This document shows positions 50,791-61,573 of a stretch of 64,000 bases of DNA, one piece after another. Numbering within the stretch: position 1 is the first letter of the stretch; the number at the start of each line of letters is the position of its first letter. Both the position numbers and the translations under genes were made by a program. The DNA is from Wuchereria bancrofti (taxonomy: Eukaryota > Nematoda > Chromadorea > Rhabditida > Onchocercidae): positions 7,778,801-7,842,800 of the forward strand of contig SSBO01000001.1 in assembly GCA_005281725.1 (NCBI GenBank), read 5' to 3'. The notes under the pieces were generated by a model, which worked only from the letters and a program-made list of their open reading frames with translations, was not told the DNA's origin and made no database searches.

Positions 50791-52094
50791 AACGCCCTAT
50801 CGACTATTTCATTTAAAATTTGAACAGAAATGCAAAGCACTAAAGTACAAAGAAAATTTTTTTAATTATCGAACAAAATTATTTTTGATATCAATAATTT
50901 TTATTACTATAAAAAGTAATCAATATTTTTGCACGAATTATTTTTAAAAAACTTTTTTCCCCGAGTTATAATAATGGAAACAAGAAAAAAAACGATTTAA
51001 ACTGTTAAAATATCACATTAAATTAAAATATATTATAATTTAAATTTTTCTGTTTGTTTTTTCTGCTAAAAAACTAATCTTTTCTATTAAAGAATCTTTG
51101 CTTATCATTTTTTTAAAAGCTTTCTCCTTTCTTTGTTTTTTAATCTTAAATATTTCAGCCATAAAAGACTGTAAACTTCCATCAAAAGATAACAAAAAGA
51201 TTATCATTGTCATTGACATTTACAGTATTACTAAATGAGTTATTAACAGATATTATCTTTTTTAGTTATCAAATCATTTGAATGAAAAATTTTCAATTGC
51301 ATTTAATGATGCATATCAATTCATATTTTAATTTACACTTTTTTCTTCATTTTGATAATCTTCAATAAATTTCGCATATTTAAAATATTTGTTAAATGCT
51401 TAAAGAAGTAACAATAATAAAGATTTGACAATAATTTAGTGATGAAAAATCAAGAAATAGAGAAAAAGGAAGGAAAAATGGAAAGCAAAAATTGTTTTTC
51501 ATTTTTCCTTTTTTCTTTCCTTTTCTTTTCATTTCGTTTCTTTTCTTTTTTAAATATTTGCAAAGGATAATGAATTAATTTCAATGAATGCTTTAGAATG
51601 TTGAAATTGACAAATACTGATAGTTTGCTTAGAAAATAAATTTATAAGTAAATAAAAAAAGAAAGAAAAGAAGAAAAAGAAAAGGAAAAAATTAGGAGAA
51701 GCAAAAAGAAAATTTTTAAAATGGTCAAAAATTTCATCTTGGAAAATCAGAGGAAAACAAATTTTTAAGATCAACTCTTGGTTATTTATTTTAGTCTTTG
51801 TTAATTTGCTAGATTAAAATAAAACAATTTAACAATTTTGCTATTTTGAAACTTATTCAGCTTACTGTATTATCATATGTAATGAATGATACTGCAACTA
51901 TTAAAAATATTTGTTATGATATGCTTAACTGATTAGATCATTTTAATGTTAATACTTATAAATTATGCAATAAAGTAACAAATCTACTGGGCAGCTAGCT
52001 GACTGTAGAATAAACCTTACAAATGTGTAAAATTACGTTAAAAAATCTTCCATTTTAAAATTTGACCAATAAAATGACTATAACTGTAGAACAC

Positions 52095-52395
52095 GTAGAA
52101 CACGTGAAGTTATATAAGGTAAAATACGCTTTTCACTCAATGAAATCATGTAAACACGCTAGTAATACTTAAGATTATGCTGAAGTTCTTTCAGCTTATA
52201 GTTAATCAATGAAATTATCAATAGGTGAATCTTAACATACGCGAACTGATACAAGATTAAAACAAGTTTCTCACTCAATGAAATCGTAGAAACACGTTAG
52301 TGATAAATTAAGATTAAGTGAAAATTCTTTTTGTTAAAATATAATTATACAAACTGGTTATGGCGTACGTGAACTTATGCAAAGTTAAGAAATAC
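52095..52395. repeat. degenerate ~130-136-bp tandem repeat
   Basis: CACTCAATGAAATC plus about 50 following bases occurs at 52134 and again at 52270. A second marker, ACGTGAA/ACGCGAACT...AAGGTAAA/AAGATTAAAA, occurs at about 52100, 52237 and 52368. Two full and one partial unit are readable, at perhaps 70-75 percent identity. Confidence 0.65.
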
Positions 52396-52734
52396 ATAAT
52401 GATTATGTGCAAGTGCTGAAACAAAATTTTATTTCCATACACACTGATCGTTTCTTTCTCTCTTCTTTTCTCTCTTCACCTTTCTCTCTTTTTGGTCTCT
52501 TAAATAATTTTTGTTATTTTTTTAAAAATTCTCGTTGCTTTTTTTTTTGCTCCAGTATTCAATAGCAACAATAAGAATACAAAAAACGGCAAAATCAATT
52601 GAATAACAACATTAACAGTAGCAATAACGATAACAATAGAAACAATAATAACATTAGACAATAACAAGAAACAACAAATAAAAACAGTGACAATGATATA
52701 AATCAGCGAACAGCAATAATAACAATAGCAATAA

Positions 52735-53312
52735 CAGTAACAATAACAACATTAAATATAATAACATTGACAATGACAATAACAACATTAAGTATAGTAA
52801 CAATGACAATGACAATAACAACATTAAATATAGTAACAATGACAATGACAATAACAATATAGTAACAATGACAATGACAATAACATTAAATATAGCAACA
52901 ATGGCAATGACAATAACAACATTAAATATAGTAACAATGACAATGACAATAACATTAAATATAGTAACAATGACAATAACATTAAATATAGCAACAATGA
53001 CAATGACAATAACAACATTAAATATAGTAACAATGACAATGACAATAACATTAAATATAGCAACAATGACAATGACAATAACAACATTAAATATAGTAAC
53101 AATGACAATGACAATAACATTAAATATAGTAACAATGACAATAACATTAAATATAGCAACAATGACAATGACAATAACATTAAATATAGTAACAATGACA
53201 ATGACAATAACATTAAATATAGTAACAATGACAATAACATTAAATATAGCAACAATGACAATGACAATAACAACGTTAAATATGGTAACAATGACAATAA
53301 CAATAACAACAA
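52735..53312. repeat. minisatellite with 27-, 33- and 36-bp units
   Basis: The 36-bp unit is built from AACAATGAC AATGACAAT AACAACATT AAATATAGT. Shorter variants lack one or more trinucleotides. About 17 units are present. Because all unit lengths are multiples of three, several frames on both strands stay open for 160-225 codons. These are not genes: their products are simple repeats such as MTITTLNI and NVIVIVTIF, and there is no gene context. Confidence 0.92.
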
Positions 53313-54301
53313 TACAATGCAATGATTTCATATTTTTTATATATGTAAAATGATATTACTTTTTAATTTTGCAAAATAATTGTTAATTGTTGAGACGAAT
53401 GACTGCTGAGATTATTGAACAGATTTTTTTTCATTTTCAACACTTCAATATTCATTTGTGTTGGAAATTTTCTATTCATATTGGTTGTTAAGTTTTCTAT
53501 ACAGAAGAAAAGTGAAAAAAGGACGAATTTTTCATTTTTTTTTTTTGGAAGATAAAATTTGAAAAAAGCAACAAAATGCATTCTTCAGTCATTTGAAATT
53601 TTGAAATGTGCATCTTTTAATATTTTTTCTTTTTTATAAATCGTCTTTTTTTTTCTTCATTTTTTTCATTTTTTTGTTTTTAACACTTCAAATTTATACA
53701 ATGCAAATTATTCATTGAAATTTTTATTATAAGTTTCTCTCATTCTCTTCTTTCTTTTTTTCATAGATTTCAACTTCTCTTATAAGTTCAATCTTGGATT
53801 ATTTGTTAGTTTTATTTAAATCTGAACGATTTTTTCTTTGCTTTTTCATTTTTTTTTTTGATGTTAAAATGAGAATTTAATAAAAATTACATTAATAAAA
53901 AAAGCACACTATAGTATATAAAATGATGAAAGTGTAGATATTGAATATTAAAAACAATGCAAAACCTGAAAATTTTTCTGGAAAATGATCTAACCGGTTT
54001 ATATGCTAATGCTAATAGTTAATTTCATCAAATTATATTTCTAATAGAATCGTACAAATCATACATGCACATTTATACATATATATCTTTGCCATTTTTC
54101 GGAAAAGTGAGCAAACAATATCATGCAAATGTATTAGTTGATTTGTGCATTAACAATGATTTATTAAATTGATAAGATTATATTTCTAGTACAATCATAC
54201 TGTTCATTTACGTAGCAAATCCTGATTGCTTTCCGGTAAAATGAGCAAACAATGATGTTATGCCGGTTTAATTCAACCAAATAATGATAACATGTTAAAT
54301 T

Positions 54302-54362
54302 GTGTGCTTGTGTGTGTGTGTGTATGTGTGTGTGTGTGTGTGTGTGTGCATGTACGTGTCTG
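54302..54362. repeat. (TG)n microsatellite
   Basis: GTGTGCTTGTGTG... with two interruptions (TATG, CATGTACG). Confidence 0.88.
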
Positions 54363-54510
54363 TATATCTTTATTTTTAGTATAATCATCAAAATCATTTA
54401 ATAAAATTACTATCTCACAATATATTTCGGATAATGCGCTATAAATCAAACATAAAAAATATCAGCGTAAATTAGTGATTAAATTTAAATTACAGTTATT
54501 TTAAAATTAC

Positions 54511-54580
54511 CTTCCGGTGATAACTTTTCCTCAAATATATTGTTAGGATCCAAATTATTTTCACAAATATTATTATCCAT
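54511..54580 (-). CDS. candidate 5' coding exon of the p140Cap-like gene
   Basis: ATG at 54580 opens 23 codons of non-repetitive acidic sequence (MDNNICENNLDPNN, then IFEEKLSPE) to a good donor G|GTAATT at 54510. A TTTATTTCAG acceptor lies about 105 bases upstream (54685-54690), as for a spliced leader. It ends in phase 1, whereas the usable acceptors of the exon at 45962 are phase 0, so at least one more exon would be needed in between. Assignment to this gene is by strand and position only. Confidence 0.4.
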
Positions 54581-56560
54581 TTGATAAAAGTTAACAAATG
54601 ATTAACTGATTGACTTATCAATTGATTTATTGATCGATCGATTTGTTATAACTGACCAATTGATACCAAAAATACTTAATATTTGCTGAAATAAACAAAA
54701 GGAAAAAAATGCGTATTGTAACATTTAAAATTTTGATATTTTTTATGATAATTTAATATATCTAACGTTCATATCTAACAGTTGAATTTCGTGTCAAATT
54801 GATGCCAAGAAGAATAGATGCTATTTAGCATATTTAATACAGCATTTGAAATTAAATTTGAAATAAAAAGGAAATGAAAAGAGAGAAAGAAAGAGAGAGA
54901 TAGAGAAGTAAGCATAATATTTGAGACAACTGACATCTTCAACTAAACAAGATTTAATGTAATAAAATAGTGGAAGAGTTGTCATAACAACTAAACAATT
55001 CGTTATTTTCAAATGGTTTTATTACTTCTTGCAACTAATGAATGAATGATAGAATGAATGAATGAATGATAGAATGAAAAGATAAATGAGATGAAGTGGG
55101 TTGATTAAAAATGAAATGTTGTAAATTAATGTTGTAATGAATGAAAAAAGAGAAATTTTACACTAATAAATAATTTATAAATTTTATGCATTTTATTCTT
55201 TTTTTAATATTTAATTCATAAAATCAATTTTTTAAAATTAAGTTATTATTATATATATATATATGCAATGTAGAGTTATTTAAAATTTATTGCTTTTCTT
55301 TCCTCCTAACTTTTAGTCGTTTTTTTTCGAAAGATTTGATAAATTGTATGTAATTAATATGTTTATCATTTTGCTAGAAGAAAAAAAAATTCAATTACAG
55401 CGGTAAGAAGAAAGAAAAAAAAATCATAAATTAGAATGAAAGATTATTCAGAAATTATTTTTGAGTGAGAAATGAATTTTATAAGTATTATCGCTTTTAT
55501 GATTTCTTTTTTTAATTTAAGTCCTTTACCTCTCTTTTGGTTTAAGTTTTTTTCTTTTCTTCTTTTTCTTTTGAGATAAAGAAGGTAGAAAAGGGTGAAA
55601 CGATAAAGAAGAAAATGAAACAAAATATATATACATTGATATTATCATTTCATCTTTTATCCTAAAACATTTTCCAAAAAAATTTGATCACGTAGCAGTA
55701 AATGTCAAAAGTTTTGTTAGAAATAAAAAAAAAGCGAAAAATGAGAAAAGAAAATGTTATCGACTAGGATTTATCATATTATTAAAAAATTTTTACAAAT
55801 CATTCAAATATATTGTTTTTTTTTCATTTTGTTTACATGTCTAAATTTTAAAATAATCAATCTTGATTAAAATTTTCAAAAAACCAACACAAAAAAATAT
55901 CTAAAATGATGAAAAGGAAGTAAAAGAATAATAATTAATTACTTATATAATTTCTTACAAATGTGCGAAAAAAAAATCCATTTAAACAATTAAATAAGTT
56001 TTTTTATTATTTTTACCAATATTGATTAATATTATTGATAGTTTTTCTTCTCTTCTCTTCCTCCTCTCGCTTTCTCTTTTTTTTACTTTTTTTTAGAATA
56101 AATAAACATTCCATTGTTGTTGTCGATAGCAAAAAAAGAGAGACGATAACATGAATAAATATTCAGTATACCAATTAAAGATTAAAATCTCTTTTTTTAA
56201 AAAATTTATTTATATTATGCAATTTGCAATTTGATCAGTTCAATTCATCCAATAAATTCGCCGTCTTTTTTTTTCTTGTAAGAGAAAGAAGAAAATAATG
56301 CACGCGAGAAATTATTTTTTTTTTTTAAATTATTTTAGAGTTTGTTCTTCAGATGAATTAAAACGAATAATTGTATAATTTTGCTAGCATTATTTTAGTA
56401 TATTTAGACGGAATGTAATTATTATCCTAAAGACTATGCAATCTTTATACTCATTTAAGATTCATTTAATGCCTAAGTTTTCTTCATAAAGATTAGTATT
56501 TTTCAATTTTTCTTTTTTTTTTTAGGGATAAATTAAGACTTATTCCATGCGTATCAACGA

Positions 56561-56712
56561 ATGCCCTTAGACATTTTTAAGCTTGTTTTTCAGCTATGCT
56601 ATTTTGCCGAAATTTTGAAACGAGTGCTATCTTTGCTACCATAAGGACATTTCAAATTTCGTCTCATAACACAGCTAAAGCAGAAACTTTGAAAAATGCC
56701 TTAAGGGTATGT
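56561..56712. repeat. 150-bp foldback element (imperfect inverted repeat)
   Basis: The left arm 56561-56622 begins ATGCCCTTAGACATTTTTAA. The reverse complement of the right arm (56648-56712) begins ATACCCTTAAGGCATTTTTC. Both arms continue through matching CAGCTATGCTATTTTG / TAGCTGTGTTATGAG and CGAAATTTTGAAACG / CGAAATTTGAAATG. Arms are about 62-65 bp, roughly 75 percent complementary by eye; the loop is about 25 bases. It could be a miniature transposon remnant or a transcribed hairpin. Confidence 0.75.
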
Positions 56713-58458
56713 TTATTGCTTTATTTTGCAGTAATTTAAAAAGAGCTCTTCAATAAATGTATTACATAGTAATTTCGTATTGTTACTTTTTGATTATTAT
56801 GAAAAAATTTTTATAATTATTGTCGTCAATGATAGTTTATAAAGAATAAATATTTGTAAATTATGTTTAATTTTTTTTTTCTTTTTTTGTTTCTTTTAAC
56901 TATTTCTTAAATCCAACATTAATTTATGGGAGATGTTTGATTTATACATGCATATGCATATGGTCAGGTGTTAAATAAATTAAAATGAATTTCAAAGTTT
57001 GCCATATTAATGCATAATAAATATGCTTTCATTCATTTATTTCTTCATACATTTTAATAGCATTACGTCGCTTTGATTGCTTTAGAAAGCATTTAACATT
57101 CCCTTCTAGTAATGCTTGAAAATTGAATGAAATTAACATTGCATCAGCTTAGGAAATACTTGCTTGTGTTAAGATTTTCAAATTAATAATTTTAATAAAA
57201 GACGAAGTGAATAAATCTATTTCATTTTTGTTTTAAAATTAAATCATTCGTTTCCGTCATTGTTTACCAACAAATGCTCATATCTTTGATTATGCTAAAT
57301 AATGGTTTAAAAACTTTAAACAATTTTAAAATTTCTTATTATTAACTTTTCGATTTAGTATACATTAATTTCATTTGGTTTTTTCTTTTTTCCTGCATTT
57401 TTTTTCGTTTTTATTTAGCAGACAAAGCAATTTGCCATTTTGCTATAATTATACCTTTTTCAATTTTCATTATCAGTTGCCAAATGTTTGGTATTTTAAA
57501 ATCTGCAATTATCTGATATGAATTTCACCTTTTTACAACCAACAATTACCCATGTGTATGCATCTGAAAATATCTTAATTTAAAGAAAAAAAAGTGATAT
57601 GTATTTATTTGAGAAATATATTGTATTGTAAAATGATAAACTAACTATTATTGGTTAAGCTTCCAATCTATTTAATCTTAAGGTAATAAAATGTATTTTA
57701 TCAATCAAATATACTCGACTGTAAATATACACCGAAAAATGTGTGGAATTTTTGAAATAAGAAAATAAATCGATCAATCAATAGATGATGTTAAAGCATA
57801 CCGAATGTTACGTTTCTTTCATATTCTCTAAATATTGTATAAAATTTACATCATCGAATACTTCATAATTTAGAAGCAACAGCAACAACAATAGCAACAA
57901 TAAGAACAACAACAACAACGACAGTAGCAGTAAGTAACAAATATCATTCCGGAAATGTTTTAAAAATCAGTCATTTAAAGTCTTAACAATAATCCATCAA
58001 TGTTTTAATTTAAAAGAAAACTTTGCATTCATTTAAATTTTTTATTTTCCGTATCACTCCTTCCTACCTAATGCTTAGTCTTACGCAAAAATGATAAATA
58101 ATGATAGCACTTATTAATAGTTATGAAAGAGCAAATAAATCATAGCATATTAAAAATTGATATCGAAAATGGCCATATTTGCAATTATATCATTTGTCAT
58201 CAACGATTAAATGGTAATTTATTCGACTACACGTTAATAAAATAGCAAATCGATTATAACAACAAGGAAATAAACAAAAAAAGAAAAAATAGGTAGCAAT
58301 AATAGAAATGTTTCCAATACATAAATTATTTTCAACTAATATATAATATTAATTGATTATTATTTCATTATTTACTATCTTAGAAAATATCCTCTCCCCA
58401 TGAGAAAAAATTCGCTCATCAAATTGTCTGCGCCAAAATTTAAAAGGTCAGTCACATC

Positions 58459-58770
58459 GATTATTATTATTACTACTACTGTCATTATTATTGTTAATAA
58501 TCTTGTTATTATTTGTTATCATTATCATCACTATGATCACCATAATAATCATATTAGTAACAATTATTATTATTGTAGTAGTAATAACAATAACAATAAT
58601 TATTATTACCATTGTAATATTATTGTATTATCATTATTGCTATTATTATTGTCATTATCACTGCTGCTGCTACTGTTATTATTATTATTGTTGTTATTAT
58701 TATTATTACTATTACTACTATTATTATTACTATTATTATTATTATTACTATTATTATTATTATTATCACT
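58459..58770. repeat. (ATT)n-rich trinucleotide tract
   Basis: TTATTATTACTACTACTG... through TTATTATTACTATTATTA, with interruptions. Open frames of 96-144 codons across it are poly-Leu/Tyr/Ile artefacts of the repeat. Confidence 0.9.
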
Positions 58771-59828
58771 GCCAATATTAGTCCAAATGTTAATTTTGCA
58801 CAGTAGTAAATCATTTGAAGTTATTTTTTATTAATTTTTTCCCTTTTTTATTCTATCTCATCAACATTCTTTCCTTGGCTAATCAAATTATCGTTTGTGA
58901 GAACAATTGCATTATGAAAAAAAGATACGACATTTGTTCATATGTTAATTAGTCGGCATGAGAGAAGCAGACTATTTATTAGGCTAATTTAGTGAGATGT
59001 ATAAAAATGAAGCATTTTATTTTGGCCAGTATTCTTAACAATTTTTTCTGAAAATATTACTATACATAAACTAGTAGAAAATATAATGAAAAAAAAAACT
59101 TGACAGTCTCCAGGTTTTAAATTAGTCTCTGTCAACTTTTTTTTAAGAAAAAAATTAGTTAATGAAGAAATGTTAGACAGTAATAATATTTAAAAATATT
59201 AGATGAAATAATGATGGATACAATAAATGAGAGAGTGAGTGTGTAGTTATTTTAATTTTTATAGGAGAAGTAAATTAGAGGAAAGATGACAAATAAGAGA
59301 TGAAGGAATAAGAATGTGACAGTGAAGAAAAGACAGGAAAAAAAAGAAAAAAGAAAATAGTAAAAGGATTAATTAGAAGGAATGACCATAAGATAATCAT
59401 TGTCCATCAATGGTGTTGTAAACAATTTTAAAAATCTCATCATCTTGACATAAATAAAATAAAAGTGTAATATTGCCGATACGAAAATCATTGGGATAAA
59501 AATAAATGTCAATTACGGGTACCCTTTTCTCCTCCTCCCTTTCTTTTCTTTTTTTTCATTCTAAGAAATCCGGTCAGATTATATAGAGGAAGCTATTACT
59601 GGAATAATACTTGATTTTTACCTCTTTTTTTGTCTGATTTTTTTTGATATAATATCCTAAAAATATTGTAATTCGTAATTTAACGCAATATATTTGTATT
59701 GATGTATAATACATAAATGTCAAATAACTTTAAGTAATGAAATGATGAAAATCACGCGATCTAAAACGTACGATGAGACTATTCATTATGAAATGAATAC
59801 TTTTCAGCAACATGGTTTATGTTTACGT

Positions 59829-60057
59829 AAACGATCCACTTCTCATTAAAATAATCCATTTTTTTTCCAAATAACCTAATTTTCACCGAAATGACTCACT
59901 TTTTATCAAAATGATCTATTTTTCTTTTATCAGGGCGATCCATTTTTATTAAAATGATCTATTTTTCATTGAAATGATTTGCTTTTTATCAAACTGATCC
60001 AATCTATGTTTTATCAAAATGATCTACTTCTTACTGAAGTGATTTACTTTTTATCAG
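59829..60057. repeat. ~20-bp tandem repeat, about eleven copies
   Basis: Units read AAAATGATCTATTTTTCATT with variants (AAACGATCCACTTCTCATT, GAAATGACTCACTTTTTATC, GAAGTGATTTACTTTTTATC). Unit length varies 19-25 bp with no spacers. Adjacent units alternate between CATT and TATC ends, hinting at a 40-bp higher-order unit. Confidence 0.8.
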
Positions 60058-60469
60058 TCCAGTAGCATTAATTAAAGAGTAAAGAATCTTTTATAATCTT
60101 CAACCTATAATCTATACAGCGACAGATCACTACCACTCAGATAAGTTAACAAATCTCACCTGCGTGCTACCTTGCTACCAAGGGAAATGCAACGAGAAGC
60201 AATTAGGATGAATGTGGACGCTACAGAGCTGCAACAATGAAACAATACCGTAATGGGTGATACCGTAGTGAAGGAATGGTTCAGCTTGGCTAAATGCCAG
60301 ATACACCTGACTGGCAAATAGCAATTATTGATTCTGGAATTGGTGTCGTCTTTTTTTCCTTTTTTTTGTTCATCACCATGCTAACGATAAGGTTATTGTT
60401 AGCTATAGTTAGAAAGTATTTAGCTAAGTAAGCACTGTTAGGTAAACGATTCAAGACGGTTGCTAGTGA

Positions 60470-60556
60470 TTTATTATTACTATTATTGTTATTATTATTA
60501 CTACCTAATTAATGGTGTTGTTATTGTTATTATCACTACCTTTATCATTGTTACCG
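60470..60556. repeat. interrupted ATT/GTT trinucleotide tract
   Basis: TTATTATTACTATTATTG...GTTATTGTTATTATCACTACC, the same type as the tract at 58459. Confidence 0.75.
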
Positions 60557-61573
60557 TTAAACTTCAAAAAAAATTTGTAAATAATTTAGTTATTGCATAC
60601 TTATTAATTGCATTAGATTCTTGTTTTGTTAAATTTAAGCTTTAATCATTTAGGAATGTATTTATTTATCAATTTGTAAAAGGAATATAATTCATTCGGG
60701 AAAAACGACATTTTTTATTCGAAAATACGGTCGTTTATCGATTTTCGAAAATGAACAAGTGTTGTTGAATCATTTCAGGATATAATAACTAATTAAAAAT
60801 GATAGTTTGTTAAGAAAGAACTTTATTATGAGGGTTTTAATTTTCGGTAGTATATGTTGATTTTGTGTCAAGTCTTTATTTATTTATTTGCTTATTTATT
60901 TATTTCACTATATGTTTTTGGAAGCCAAAATATGAATTCATTGCAGATATATTTGATCATATTCCTGTTATACTCAATCAGTGATATCAATAATGATATT
61001 TGCTTATTTATTTCATTTTACTGTTTAATGAGATTTTTTTTCCGTTTTTGTAGAGAATGCGTAATGTGATGTCATCTATGTCAAACTTCGATTTTTAGTG
61101 ATATCTATCAGTTGGTGCTAGCTGTCACGTATAATGCTTTCAGTTAAACTCTGTTTGTTAGATAATCGATTACCTTTCATGCTTTAATCCGTCTCCAGTT
61201 AATTATGATTAAATGCCTACAAATCTATGCTATGTTGATTAACTAGTTACTCCGTAGCTTTTTCTATAAAAGATCACGTAGTTTGGAATCTATTTGATCG
61301 TAAGGTATACTCCATTGAATAGTCTGATATTTCAAATATTTTCAATCTGATATATCGGATGATTGGAGCGATTTTGACAGTGGAACTCAACTAGTTCCTG
61401 TCCAGATCAAAATAAATATGTAAGTTATTTCATCAGATTATATTGATCCGATCTATTTTCAGGGATGACGCATGTTTGAAAAAGTATTCATCCAGCGGAT
61501 GATGCATTTTTAGCTGTTTCGCAGCATATTATTTCTTTTTTTTTTAACTAGTCACTCGTTCGGTTGATTGGTA

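Larger units (their letters stand above)
54691..61573. other. repeat-rich intergenic region
   Basis: About 6.9 kb of A/T-rich DNA without a recognisable exon. It holds TA and purine/pyrimidine microsatellites (54885-54902, 55245-55264), a CAA-rich tract (57870-57930), the foldback at 56561-56712, an ATT tract (58459-58770), a 20-bp tandem repeat (59829-60057), and a less A/T-rich unique patch at 60100-60340. The last part should include the promoter of the polyglutamine gene. Confidence 0.5.

Noticed and set aside
50627..50947. 106-codon HFTSL-repeat protein
   Set aside because: Direct translation of the TTCAC pentanucleotide repeat.
52654..53353. Open frames of 161-225 codons on both strands
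   Set aside because: They translate the minisatellite, whose unit lengths are multiples of three; the products are simple repeats without gene structure.
59829..60057. CRISPR-like array of regular 20-bp repeats
   Set aside because: The units are contiguous with no spacers, diverged, and in a nematode genome; a plain tandem repeat.
60100..60340. Possible transposase fragment in a less A/T-rich patch
   Set aside because: All frames are interrupted and I could not match any transposase motif; it may simply be upstream regulatory sequence.
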